From positions 1 through 55,759 of the forward strand of contig NZ_BAHE01000060.1 in assembly GCF_000298235.1 (NCBI RefSeq): 55,759 nucleotides of DNA. The letters are read 5' to 3'. The position numbers were made by a program, and so were the translations under genes. Below the pieces are notes generated by a model. It did not search any database. It was not told where the DNA came from and saw only the letters and a program-made list of their open reading frames with translations. Origin of the DNA: Gordonia namibiensis NBRC 108229. Lineage in GTDB: Bacteria > Actinomycetota > Actinomycetes > Mycobacteriales > Mycobacteriaceae. This document shows, piece by piece, positions 42,363 through 50,258 of this stretch (positions are counted from its first letter, which is position 1; each line of letters opens with the position of its first letter).

Positions 42363-43226
42363 GTGACCACACCCGACCGGGCAGGCGATTCCGGGGCTTC
42401 GACGTTCCGATTGGGATACGTCCCCGGCGTGACCCCCGGCAAATGGGTGCGCATCTGGTCGGAGCGGCAGCCCGGCGTCCCGCTGGAACTGGTCGCCCTC
42501 GAGGTCGCCGAGTGCGCGGGCGCCGTCGCTCAGGGAAATGTGCAGATGGCGATCACGCGTCTGCCCGACGCCCTGCGGCACGGCGAGGCCGGTCCGCACC
42601 ACACGATCGAACTGTACGAGGAGACCACCGTCGTCGTGGTCCCCAAGGATCACGTGCTCACTGCGGGGGACGAGCTGACCCTCGCAGATCTCGCCGACGA
42701 GCAGTTCCTGTGGCCGCTCGATGAGCCGGTCGCCGGCATCGGTCCTGCCGGCCGAGTAGCGCCGACCGAGCGTAGCGAGGACGCGGGTATTGCTGCTGGC
42801 CGAGTAGCGCCGACCGAGCGTAGCGAGGACGCCGCGTATCGAGGTCCCGGCACCGCCGTCGAGCACCGTCCGGAAACCACCGGCGACGCAATCGAACTCG
42901 TCGCCGCGGGCATAGGGGTCCTTCTGGTGCCCCAGTCGCTGGCGCGGTTGCACCACCGCAAGGATCTCGTCTACCGCCCGGTCACCGACGCGCCGACCGG
43001 CACCGTCGGCCTGCTGTGGCCGGCCCCGACGACCGAACTCGCCGACGAGTTCATCGGGATCGTGCGCGGCCGCAAGGCGACATCGTCGAGGGGACAGTCC
43101 GAACCTGCGCCGAAACGGTCGGCCAAGGAGAAGGCCGCCGCGAAGCGTGCCGCGCGCGAGGCCGCGGGCAAGATCCCGGGGAAGAGCGGACGTAAGAAGC
43201 CCGGGGTGCGCCCGAAGCGTCGATGA
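42363..43226 (+). CDS. LysR substrate-binding-domain protein without HTH, with in-frame repeat insertion
   Basis: A 287-residue protein that begins directly with the LysR effector domain (FRLGYVPGVTPGKWVRIW) and has no N-terminal helix-turn-helix. The typical VVVVPKDHVL and GIGVLLVPQSLARL segments flank an unusual stretch, residues 130-162, that reads GRVAPTERSEDAGIAA twice and comes from two copies of the dispersed repeat. The last 45 residues are Lys/Arg-rich (KRSAKEKAAAKRAAREA), a likely nucleic-acid-binding tail. GTG at 42363. Confidence 0.75.
   Translation: MTTPDRAGDSGASTFRLGYVPGVTPGKWVRIWSERQPGVPLELVALEVAECAGAVAQGNVQMAITRLPDALRHGEAGPHHTIELYEETTVVVVPKDHVLTAGDELTLADLADEQFLWPLDEPVAGIGPAGRVAPTERSEDAGIAAGRVAPTERSEDAAYRGPGTAVEHRPETTGDAIELVAAGIGVLLVPQSLARLHHRKDLVYRPVTDAPTGTVGLLWPAPTTELADEFIGIVRGRKATSSRGQSEPAPKRSAKEKAAAKRAAREAAGKIPGKSGRKKPGVRPKRR
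42750..42850. repeat. Two tandem copies of the dispersed repeat inside a gene
   Basis: Identical 35-bp cores (GGCCGAGTAGCGCCGACCGA and GCGTAGCGAGGACGC) begin at 42750 and 42798, a spacing of 48 bases or 16 codons, so the frame is kept. The second copy continues with CGCGTATCGAGGTC as in the copy at 1-42. Confidence 0.9.
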
Positions 43227-43264
43227 TGTTGCGTCACAGCGTTTTCGACAACGCGCGCGCCATT

Positions 43265-43948
43265 TCATGCACCGTGGATCGCTCGGCCCAGCGACCGGGT
43301 GACCTCGGTCGCGACCACTGCGTGGCCGGCTTTCGTGAGGTGGATACGGTCGGCGCTCAGCCAGTTCGCGCGTAGGCGCGCGGGGTGGTCCCAGAACTCG
43401 GTGAGGATCGCATCATGGTTGGCGGCGACGCGTCGGACGATGTCGGCGTAAGCAGCGAAGCTCGGCTGAAAGCGGCGTAGCCGGTCGGTGAACGCGTTGG
43501 CGAGCGTGAACAGGGACAGTTGCGCACCACTGGCAGCGAGGACGGCGCACAGGGAGTCGAGATCCCGTTCGATGTCTGTCAGATCCGAACCGTAGAACAG
43601 GTCGTTCCCGCCGCAGGAGACGTGGACGAGGTCGGGTTGGAAGTCGAGGATCGTCGAGAGTTGTTCGCGGCGAACCTGATCGATCGTCGCGCTGTAGACG
43701 CCGGTGTTGAGGTAGACGAGGTCGGGACGCACGGCAGTCATCGTTGCCGCGAGCCGGTCCGCCCATGGAACGTCGGCGTAACCGGGCCACGGATCGCCGG
43801 TGCCGGCGGCGACCGAGTCGCCGAGGACGGCGAACCGCTGCCACGGTGCACCTCTGAGCAGTTCGCGAGCTGCGGCCTCGCTGAGCAGCATCGGGTCGTT
43901 CGCCTCGGTCAGTGTCCCCGCCTCGGACGGCATCTGTTCGACGGTCAT
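43265..43948 (-). CDS. SGNH/GDSL esterase
   Basis: A 227-residue soluble hydrolase. Block I is FAVLGDSVAAGTGD (Ser), block III is VSCGGNDLFYG, block V is SADRIHLTKAGH (Asp-His). No signal peptide is present, so a cytoplasmic esterase acting on an acyl or acetyl ester is likely. ATG at 43948 with TTGGAGG upstream. Divergent from a tetR gene across a large inverted repeat. Confidence 0.87.
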   Translation of the reverse strand: MTVEQMPSEAGTLTEANDPMLLSEAAARELLRGAPWQRFAVLGDSVAAGTGDPWPGYADVPWADRLAATMTAVRPDLVYLNTGVYSATIDQVRREQLSTILDFQPDLVHVSCGGNDLFYGSDLTDIERDLDSLCAVLAASGAQLSLFTLANAFTDRLRRFQPSFAAYADIVRRVAANHDAILTEFWDHPARLRANWLSADRIHLTKAGHAVVATEVTRSLGRAIHGA

Positions 43949-43963
43949 CGCTACCTCCAAAAA

Positions 43964-44007
43964 GAACGTACGGTCGTGCGTATTGATTAACGTACGACCG
44001 TTCGTTC
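43964..44007. promoter_or_regulatory. 18-bp-arm inverted repeat, likely TetR operator
   Basis: GAACGTACGGTCGTGCGT (43964-43981) and ACGTACGACCGTTCGTTC (43990-44007) match as reverse complements in 16 of 18 positions around an eight-base spacer ATTGATTA. It fills the gap between the divergent esterase and tetR genes, so the TetR product probably represses both. Confidence 0.8.
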
Positions 44008-44040
44008 GACATAGCAAGGCCTGGGTGCCAAGATGAGGGG

Positions 44041-44667
44041 GTGGTTGATGCGACGCAGATTTCCGACCAGCGGCTGATCAAGGGTGCCCGGGCGCGCGCG
44101 ACGATCGCTCGTCACGCGGCCGACGTGGCGTCGGCGGAAGGCTTGACGGGGCTGAGTCTCGGCAAACTGGCCACCGATCTCGGGGTCAGCAAGAGCGGCG
44201 TGGCGACGCTCTTCGGGAGCAAGGAGAACCTGCAGCTGGCCGCGGTACAGGCAGCGCGCGAGGTGTTCATCGAGCATGTCGTGACGCCGGCGCGTTCGGA
44301 GCCGGCGGGGATGCCTCGGTTGCGGGCGCTCGTCGACCGCTGGTTCGACTACATCGGCGAACCGGTGATGCCCGGCGGGTGTTTCCGGGTGGCCACGACG
44401 GTGGAGTTCGACAGCCGCACCGGCCCTGTTCGCGACGCCATAGACGCCGACCGTCGGGACTGGTTCACCTTGCTGGAGAGGGAGATTCGCCGCGCTCAGG
44501 AGGACGGGCACCTGGCCGGGCGCGATGCGCACAGTCTCGCGTTCCAGCTGGACGCCGTGGTTGCGGCCGCCAACACCGGCGCGCGTATCGGGGACGAGAC
44601 GGCGCTGGCCACCGCGCGCGCCATCGTCGACGATCTTCTCGCTGAAACGCCGACGAGTTCCGTGTGA
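44041..44667 (+). CDS. TetR-family regulator of the GDSL esterase
   Basis: A 208-residue regulator. HTH part is ATIARHAADVASAEGLTGLSLGKLATDLGVSKSGVATLFGSKENLQ; the C-terminal domain (MPGGCFRVATTVEFDSRTGPVRDAI) is of the TetR_C_6/YcdC-like type with the conserved GGC-F motif. GTG at 44041. Its stop codon lies inside the left arm of a strong inverted repeat. Confidence 0.88.
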   Translation: MVDATQISDQRLIKGARARATIARHAADVASAEGLTGLSLGKLATDLGVSKSGVATLFGSKENLQLAAVQAAREVFIEHVVTPARSEPAGMPRLRALVDRWFDYIGEPVMPGGCFRVATTVEFDSRTGPVRDAIDADRRDWFTLLEREIRRAQEDGHLAGRDAHSLAFQLDAVVAAANTGARIGDETALATARAIVDDLLAETPTSSV

Positions 44668-44707
44668 TCGTGCGTCCGGAAAACGGACACGAGATCACAC
44701 GGAACTC
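44655..44707 (+). terminator. Long hairpin overlapping the tetR stop codon
   Basis: GAGTTCCGTGTGATC (44655-44669) pairs perfectly with GATCACACGGAACTC (44693-44707). Inside lies a second stem GTCCG (44674-44678) / CGGAC (44684-44688). The tetR stop TGA (44665-44667) is in the left arm. It lies between convergent genes and can act in both directions. Confidence 0.8.
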
Positions 44708-44731
44708 TGGATGTCAGGCCGGGGGCAGCGG

Positions 44732-45394
44732 TCAGGCCGCGCGCCACTCCGGGGTGCGTTCCGGCGACGCCTCCTCGAGTGCGGCGAGCGTGTCGTCGAC
44801 GCCGAAATCCTTGCCGTAGACGGGTGTTCCCGGCTGCTGACGCCACGACTCGGCGAGCGGCCCGGCGTCGACCGGGTCGAAACCGAGCTCGTCGACGATG
44901 GCGAACACGATCGTCTTGCCGTCCGGGTCGTCGCCGGCGATCGGCAGTGCGATCCGGCCCTCGGCGCCGTCCGGGAGACCCTTCTTGAGCAGGTGCTTCC
45001 AGTAGATCCCGTTGAACACCTTGTATACGGGCACCCCGAGCTGCTCGGACACCCACACGCTCTCGGGGGTGCCGTTCTCGATGGCCTCGATCTTCCCGTC
45101 GCGTTGCTGCGGGTAGTAGTTGTTGGTCTCGATGACCGGAGCGCCCGGTTTGCGGGAGTCGAGGATGCCCGGGGCCAGGTCAGGGGTGTTCTTCTGCGGG
45201 ATGGACACGATGACGAGATCGGCGTCCTCGGCTGCGTCCTTTGCCCACACGGCTGTAGCGCCGGTTTCCTCCGCAAGCTCCGAAAGCGTCTCGGGCGCAC
45301 GCGAATTCGACACGCGGACCTCATGTCCCAGTTCGGTCAGCCGGCGAGTCAGCGTTCCGCCGATGAATCCTGCTCCGATGATCCCGATCTTCAT
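44732..45394 (-). CDS. F420-type NADP oxidoreductase family protein
   Basis: A 220-residue protein. The N-terminal Rossmann motif KIGIIGAGFIGGTLTRRL binds NADP; RVSNSR after beta 2 fits the 2'-phosphate of NADP(H); VIVSIPQKN and ETNNYYPQQRDG are further family segments. It is of the reductase group that includes F420:NADP oxidoreductase, but many members act on other substrates, so F420 use is not certain. ATG at 45394 has GGAAGAGG upstream. Confidence 0.8.
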   Translation of the reverse strand: MKIGIIGAGFIGGTLTRRLTELGHEVRVSNSRAPETLSELAEETGATAVWAKDAAEDADLVIVSIPQKNTPDLAPGILDSRKPGAPVIETNNYYPQQRDGKIEAIENGTPESVWVSEQLGVPVYKVFNGIYWKHLLKKGLPDGAEGRIALPIAGDDPDGKTIVFAIVDELGFDPVDAGPLAESWRQQPGTPVYGKDFGVDDTLAALEEASPERTPEWRAA

Positions 45395-45705
45395 GCTGTA
45401 CCTCTTCCGACGATGTCGTTGACTCTTCGCGCAACGGTGGTCGCGGTGGGCGCATTCCCCGGGCCGGGATTTGTGTGACCCGGGGATCAACAGGGGTGAC
45501 GCAGCGTGTTCGCCGAACGGGTCAGCGTCGGGGGACGTCGACCAGCCTGCGCCACCATTGCAGGTAATGCGTGGGGCGATCGGTCATCGCGCAGTCGGCG
45601 ACGGCCTCCTCCCGGATCGTCGAACCGTCCCGGGAGGAGTTGCCGTGTGAGGATGTTCCGCTCGGCATCTCACGATTGTGGACGGCGGGGTGGGCACATG
45701 ACACA
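45395..45705. other. Gap without a supported gene
   Basis: About 310 bases between the oxidoreductase start and the symporter terminator. A short minus-strand frame (45522-45725) ends THYLQWWRRLVDVPRR but has no family match and no well-placed ribosome site. Nothing else is seen. Confidence 0.3.
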
Positions 45706-45748
45706 GCCGGGCTGCCGTGTCGCATTCTCTGCGAGACGACAGCCCGGC
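45706..45748 (-). terminator. Terminator of the symporter operon
   Basis: GCCGGGCTG (45706-45714) pairs with CAGCCCGGC (45740-45748), with an additional inner stem GTCGC / GCGAGAC. It begins ten bases after the symporter stop (45759) in the direction of transcription. Confidence 0.8.
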
Positions 45749-45758
45749 CGCGGGTCGA

Positions 45759-47225
45759 TCACACCGTCGGAACGGCGACCGGTTGTTCCACCTCATCGGA
45801 CTGCGGTGTCGTCGACACGGCCCGGCGGCCGTCCCACCACGATCCGACGATCATCGCGATGATCGCGCACACCAACGTGGGAACGATGCCGTGAAGCTCG
45901 ATGACGCCCTGTTTGCGCAGGACCTCGAACACGATCAGCACGATGACGCCGACAACCATTGACGCCACGGCACCGGTCTTCGACGCCCCCGGCCAGAGCA
46001 GGCCGATGAAGAGCGGGACGAACAGTCCGGCGGCGAGGAGCGAAACGGCGTAGGACGCGAACGTGAGGATCAGCGGCAGCGGACTGAACGACATGTAGGT
46101 GGCCGTGGCGACGGCCAGCGCGCCGATCGCACCGGTGGAGATCCGGGCGAGCTTCAATGCTGTTGCGTCATCATCGATCTTCCGCAGAGTGCAGAGGATG
46201 TCGCGTCCGAAGTACACGCCCATGACGTGGAGTAGCGAGTCGGTCGTCGACATCACCGCGGAGATCAGGCCGGTCAGGGCGAGAGCCGCGATGATCGTGC
46301 CGCCGTGCGTGAGCAGGAACGACGGTAGTGCCGAGTCGCCGGTCATGGTCGGGTCGATGATCGCGATACCGATGCCGATGACCAGGATGGGCGCGTTCAC
46401 CAGCCAGAAGGAGATGGCCGAGCCCCAGCCGAGAACCAGTCGCGTGGTCCGGACGTCCGGGCAGGACAGGATGCGCTGCAGGTAATTCGGCATGCAGGCG
46501 ACGCCGAGCCCCCACGAGAGGCCCCAGCCGAAGGCGAGCATCGCGCTCGGTACCGGACCGCCGAGGAACTGCGACAGGCCGGGGCCGTCGCTCCAGCTCA
46601 AACCGTCGCTGCCGACCTTGGTGACGACCAGGACGAGCGTGAGCAGCACCGCCGCGACCAGCACCACGAGCTGGTAGGCATCGGTTCGGGCGACGGCCTG
46701 CATACCGCCGGTGAGGGTGTAGAGCACGAAGATGGTGCCGACCACCAGGATCACGGCCCAGACCTTGAAACCGATCGTCGTGGAGAGCAGGATGCCGACC
46801 GCGAAGAGCTGGGCGATCAGGTACACGAAGTAGGCGATGACGATGGTTCCGGCCGACGTGACGCGAACAGTCTTGTCCCCGTAGCGCTTTCCCAGCAACT
46901 CCGGGACGCTCTCTGACGTGCGGCCGGCCCGGTGGACCCGACTGGACAAGAGTACGAGGAACAACAATCCGCAGCCGAGGCCGACGAACGTGTACGGGAC
47001 CAACGCGAGTCCCATGCCATTCGCCGAGCCGACCAAACCGATCACGGTGAGGGCGGAAACGTAAGTGGCGGTGAAAGTCATCGTGCCCAGGACCGGACCC
47101 ATGTTTCGGCCGGCGACGCTGTAGTCCGACGACGTGCTGATCTTCTTGTTGCTACGTAGTCCGACTACGAGGATCAGGACGAAGTAGACCGCGATCAGAA
47201 TGGTGAAGACTGTCTGCAAACTCAC
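45759..47225 (-). CDS. Sodium:solute symporter family transporter
   Basis: A 488-residue membrane protein with about 13 hydrophobic segments. YFVLILVVGLRSNKKISTSSDYSVAGRNMGP at the start, FTATYVSALTVIGLVGSANGMG, and LTGGMQAVARTDAYQLVVL mark the SSS family (monocarboxylate, pantothenate, proline or acetate importers). GTG at 47225 overlaps the small upstream peptide gene by four bases. Two TTGTRTACAY boxes in the upstream gap may bind its regulator. Confidence 0.9.
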   Translation of the reverse strand: MSLQTVFTILIAVYFVLILVVGLRSNKKISTSSDYSVAGRNMGPVLGTMTFTATYVSALTVIGLVGSANGMGLALVPYTFVGLGCGLLFLVLLSSRVHRAGRTSESVPELLGKRYGDKTVRVTSAGTIVIAYFVYLIAQLFAVGILLSTTIGFKVWAVILVVGTIFVLYTLTGGMQAVARTDAYQLVVLVAAVLLTLVLVVTKVGSDGLSWSDGPGLSQFLGGPVPSAMLAFGWGLSWGLGVACMPNYLQRILSCPDVRTTRLVLGWGSAISFWLVNAPILVIGIGIAIIDPTMTGDSALPSFLLTHGGTIIAALALTGLISAVMSTTDSLLHVMGVYFGRDILCTLRKIDDDATALKLARISTGAIGALAVATATYMSFSPLPLILTFASYAVSLLAAGLFVPLFIGLLWPGASKTGAVASMVVGVIVLIVFEVLRKQGVIELHGIVPTLVCAIIAMIVGSWWDGRRAVSTTPQSDEVEQPVAVPTV

Positions 47226-47353
47226 TGGTCGGCGCCTTTCGACTTGACCCGGTCGCGCCAGTTGAGGATGAGCGCTGCCGCCAGGGGCGCACCGCCGCCG
47301 AGCACCATGACGGCGATCGAGGCGGCAACGGCAGGAACGGACACTGAATCCAT
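47222..47353 (-). CDS. Symporter small accessory peptide
   Basis: A 43-residue peptide with one membrane helix (VPAVAASIAVMVLGGGAPLA, then AALILNWRDRVKSKGADQ). Its stop overlaps the symporter start (GTGA), so the two are coupled. Small one-helix partners of this sort are known for SSS and NSS transporters. ATG at 47353 with AGGAAGAAGG about eight bases upstream. Confidence 0.7.
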   Translation of the reverse strand: MDSVSVPAVAASIAVMVLGGGAPLAAALILNWRDRVKSKGADQ

Positions 47354-47782
47354 CCGGTGGCCTTCTTCCTAGATATTGAGATGATTGTGTACACCGAGGG
47401 CTGGTTGTACGACGGTCTCCTGCGCTCGACGTTGAGCGGGGTGGACGCTAAGTCCCTGATGGAGAACCTGATTACGAGTCCGTGAGGGTGTTTCGTCATG
47501 TTACGGCCGTGTGACACGCAACACTCTCACGTCGAACACGCTAGCCGGTTGTATACATCTCCGCAACGGGTAGAGATCGATTCGCAGGGTCGTCCAGGGT
47601 CTACCAGGGGAATCGTCGCCGGCGGACCGGCTTTGGTCCGCCGGGGCTGCCGAGTCGGACGGAGAAGAGTCGAGTCTGCATGCAGGATGACGTCGGACAC
47701 CGAAGGAGGCCTGAAATGCCATGCGCGCCAATTTGGTCGCTCGCGATACGCGCGGCGCCGTCTGAAGGCGCACCGGTACGTG
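47354..47782. other. Upstream region of the symporter operon; no gene
   Basis: About 430 bases without a credible gene. It contains TTGTGTACAC (47385-47394) and TTGTATACAT (47549-47558), both near-palindromic GntR-type boxes, and a 10-bp hairpin CCGGCGGACC (47619-47628) / GGTCCGCCGG (47635-47644) that lies downstream of the minus-strand tRNA gene and may end its transcript. Confidence 0.5.
47619..47644 (-). terminator. Hairpin downstream of tRNA-Gly
   Basis: Perfect 10-bp stem with loop GGCTTT, 139 bases after the tRNA 3' end in the direction of transcription. No T-run follows it on the minus strand, so terminator function is inferred only from place and shape. Confidence 0.5.
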
Positions 47783-47856
47783 TGGAGCCGATGACGGGAA
47801 TCGAACCCGCGTATTCAGCTTGGGAAGCTGATGTTCTGCCATTGAACTACATCGGC
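47783..47856 (-). tRNA. tRNA-Gly (anticodon CCC)
   Basis: Read on the minus strand: acceptor GCCGATG pairs with CATCGGC; D arm GTTC-AATGGC-AGAAC; anticodon arm TCAGC-TTCCCAA-GCTGA with CCC at 34-36; T arm CGGGTTCGATTCCCG; discriminator T and encoded CCA (47783-47785). All four arms fold. It decodes GGG. Confidence 0.95.
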
Positions 47857-47969
47857 GCGCGAGCGCTGGGCTCGCGACCGAAAGCCTAGCAAACCGGGGT
47901 CGGGGTCTCCGCGAGCGGCGCGAAAATTCTTCGCAGAACGGTTGCGCACCTGCGGGGACACACGTAGAC

Positions 47970-47985
47970 TCGAACATAGTTTCGA
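47970..47985 (+). promoter_or_regulatory. LexA SOS box
   Basis: TCGAACATAGTTTCGA matches the mycobacterial LexA consensus TCGAACNNNNGTTCGA with a single mismatch. It lies 28 bases before the DUF222/HNH start, and the flanking bases extend the symmetry (ACTCGAA / TTCGAGT). Confidence 0.8.
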
Positions 47986-48012
47986 GTTAGCCATGATGAC
48001 GGGGGTTTGATC

Positions 48013-49533
48013 ATGGCTTTCGGCGAGCCATCTGCACCACAACCACTTCTTCTCGACCAGTACGAGCGTCTGCACGCACTGCTGGACGAGATCAGCGAGA
48101 CGGCGTCCACAGCCTGCTCCGATACCGACCTGCTCGAGGTCGCGATTGAGCATGAGCGTGCCGAGCGTCGCATGCTGTCACTCTTCGCCGACCACATGGT
48201 TGCCATCGACGAGCGCTCCGCATACCGCAAGGTCGGCTGCCAGACGGTGACCAACTTCGTCACCAGCGTGCTCAACCGCAGGGGTGAGGCCAACCGGCTC
48301 CTCAACCGTGTGTGGGCGATCGGCAAGTTCCCCGACATGCAGGGCGAAGCCCTCGAACCGAGGTTCGCGGAAACCGCGAAAGGCGTTGCCGACGGCGGTA
48401 TCTCGGGTAGAAATGTCGACGTCATCGTCGAGGTGATGCGGAAGATCCCGGCCGGCGTCGACGCTGCAGACCGCGAAGCCGCGGAGGCGACGCTCGCCCA
48501 TTACGCCCGCGAGTACGACCCGGCCTCGCTCCGCGAACTCGGCGCACGCATCCTCGCCCACCTCGACCCCGACGGAACTCTCACCGACGACCGCGACCGT
48601 GCACGCATGAGGGGCATGCGGCTCGGGCCGCAGGACGCCCAGTTGATGTCCACACTGACGGCGACGCTCGACCCCAAGACGCGGGCGATGCTCGACGTCG
48701 TGCTGGCGGTGTGGGCAGCGCCGGGCATGAACAACCCAGACGATCCGTCGTCACCCATCGGAGACCCGGCGAAGGCCGACCCCGAAGCCCTCGCGGCAGC
48801 CGCCGAGCGTGACGACCGCTCGACCGAGAAACGCAACCACGACGCATTCAGCGCACTGCTGCGCTGTGTCCTCGACGGCGGTGCCCTCGGTGGTTCTCAC
48901 CACGGACTGCCACCGCACGTCATCGTCACGATCACCGAGTCAGCGCTCCGAGAGCGTGCCGGAGCTCCCGCGCGCACCGCGACAGGCGCACTGCTCCCGA
49001 TCAAAGATGCCGTCGAACTCGCCGCCGAAGCGCAGCAGCACCTGGAGGTCTTTCGAGACAACACCGCCGAGGTCCTCTACCTCGGGCGCTCGAAGCGCCT
49101 GGCATCCCGAGCGCAGCGGATCGCCGCAGTGGGCCGCGACGGCGGCTGCACGTGCCCACGCTGCACTCGTTCGTCCTTCGACTCCGAACTCCACCACGTC
49201 ATCGAGTGGGCCGCCGAGAACGGCCCCACCGACATCGACAACCTGACCACCACATGCGGCGCGCACAACCGGGCGGTCGGCGCACGCGAGGACCAGTGGG
49301 CGACCACCATCGTGGCAGACGGGGTCGACGCAGGTCGCGTCGTCTGGCACCCGCCGCGATCACACCCGGATCAGACGCCACGGGTGAACCGCGCCCACCG
49401 CACCGGCGAGGTACTCAGCCGGATGCGGGCCGACGCCTGCCGACGCCTGCCGACGCCGGTTCGGCACGCGGGTCGAGGCAGAGAAGGCGGGGCCGTCGGA
49501 TACCGCCGCAGATCCACCCTGACCATTCGATAA
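48013..49533 (+). CDS. DUF222/HNH endonuclease-like protein (13E12 type)
   Basis: A 506-residue protein. The N-terminal DUF222 part (RLHALLDEISETAS, RRMLSLFADHMVAIDERSAYRKVGCQTVTNFV) is followed by a C-terminal HNH site: GGCTCPRCTRSSFDSELHHVIEWAAENGPTDIDNLTTTCGAHN, with the Cys pair and the His-His. Such genes (REP13E12 family in M. tuberculosis) are repeated and DNA-damage induced; the SOS box upstream supports that here. ATG at 48013; a TTG at 48007 is possible. The C-terminus carries a 10-bp tandem repeat (CGACGCCTGC at 49431 and 49441). Confidence 0.88.
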   Translation: MAFGEPSAPQPLLLDQYERLHALLDEISETASTACSDTDLLEVAIEHERAERRMLSLFADHMVAIDERSAYRKVGCQTVTNFVTSVLNRRGEANRLLNRVWAIGKFPDMQGEALEPRFAETAKGVADGGISGRNVDVIVEVMRKIPAGVDAADREAAEATLAHYAREYDPASLRELGARILAHLDPDGTLTDDRDRARMRGMRLGPQDAQLMSTLTATLDPKTRAMLDVVLAVWAAPGMNNPDDPSSPIGDPAKADPEALAAAAERDDRSTEKRNHDAFSALLRCVLDGGALGGSHHGLPPHVIVTITESALRERAGAPARTATGALLPIKDAVELAAEAQQHLEVFRDNTAEVLYLGRSKRLASRAQRIAAVGRDGGCTCPRCTRSSFDSELHHVIEWAAENGPTDIDNLTTTCGAHNRAVGAREDQWATTIVADGVDAGRVVWHPPRSHPDQTPRVNRAHRTGEVLSRMRADACRRLPTPVRHAGRGREGGAVGYRRRSTLTIR

Positions 49534-49542
49534 CCTCGACAC

Positions 49543-50115
49543 GTGCTGCTTTCCGACCGCGACATCCGCTCCGAGATCGCTGACGGGCGCCTCGCCATCG
49601 ATCCATTCGACCCTGCGCTCGTCCAGCCCTCCAGCGTCGACGTCCGGCTCGACAGTCTGTTCCGCGTGTTCAACAACACCCGGTACACCCACATCGACCC
49701 GGCCCAACGTCAAGACGAACTCACCACCCTCGTCGAACCGACAGAGGGTGAGCCGTTCGTGCTGCACCCGGGTGAGTTCGTGCTGGGCTCCACCCTCGAG
49801 GTCTGCACCCTGCCCCACGACCTCGCCGGACGCCTCGAAGGAAAGTCGTCGCTCGGTCGCCTCGGCCTTCTCACCCACTCGACCGCCGGCTTCATCGACC
49901 CCGGCTTCTCCGGCCACATCACCCTGGAACTCTCCAACGTCGCCAACCTCCCGATCACACTGTGGCCAGGCATGAAGATCGGCCAGCTGTGCCTCATCCG
50001 ACTCAGCAGCCCGGCCGAGCACCCCTACGGCAGCGAAAAGGTCGGCTCGAAATACCAGGGACAACGCGGCCCCACCCCGTCCAAGGCGTACCTGAACTTC
50101 ATCAAGAACGACTGA
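49543..50115 (+). CDS. dcd: dCTP deaminase, probably the dUMP-forming actinobacterial type
   Basis: A 190-residue enzyme. LLSDRDIRSEI, QPSSVDVRLD, EGKSSLGRLGLLTHSTAGFIDPGFSGHI (split by reading: catalytic Glu in HITLELSN) and GSKYQGQRGPTPS are near-identical to the M. tuberculosis enzyme, which converts dCTP to dUMP in one protein. GTG at 49543. Followed, as in M. tuberculosis, by UDP-glucose dehydrogenase. Confidence 0.95.
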   Translation: MLLSDRDIRSEIADGRLAIDPFDPALVQPSSVDVRLDSLFRVFNNTRYTHIDPAQRQDELTTLVEPTEGEPFVLHPGEFVLGSTLEVCTLPHDLAGRLEGKSSLGRLGLLTHSTAGFIDPGFSGHITLELSNVANLPITLWPGMKIGQLCLIRLSSPAEHPYGSEKVGSKYQGQRGPTPSKAYLNFIKND

Positions 50116-50126
50116 CTGCGCGACAG

Positions 50127-50165
50127 GTTTCGATACGGCTCGTCGCAGGTTCCTCGCCTACTCAA
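50127..50165. repeat. Dispersed intergenic repeat, inverted copy
   Basis: TTTCGATACGGCTCGTCGCAGGTTCCTCGCCTACTCAAC is the reverse-strand version of the repeat at 9759-9790 and 42750-42850 (compare GAGTAG-CG-CGTATCGA). It lies between dcd and udgA. Confidence 0.6.
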
Positions 50166-50258
50166 CCGGCGGCGGTCGACTGACGTTCACCTACCCGATC
50201 ACCACCCGCCACGCCACGGTTGGTTGGCGGCAGGCCCACCTGGGTAATCGTTGCAACC

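Noticed and set aside
45522..45725. Minus-strand 67-codon frame ending THYLQWWRRLVDVPRR
   Set aside because: Considered as a YbdD-like or other small protein, but there is no match to that family, the terminator of the symporter overlaps its 5' end and codon use is poor.
47680..47889. Short plus-strand frame containing MTGIEPAYSAWEADVLPLN
   Set aside because: This is the familiar translation of a tRNA-Gly gene; so is the minus-strand frame with MAEHQLPKLNTRVRFPSSA.
48013..49533. DUF222/HNH gene as part of a mobile element
   Set aside because: The family is repeated in actinobacteria, but no flanking direct repeats, integrase or tRNA duplication is visible; the tRNA-Gly gene next to it is intact.
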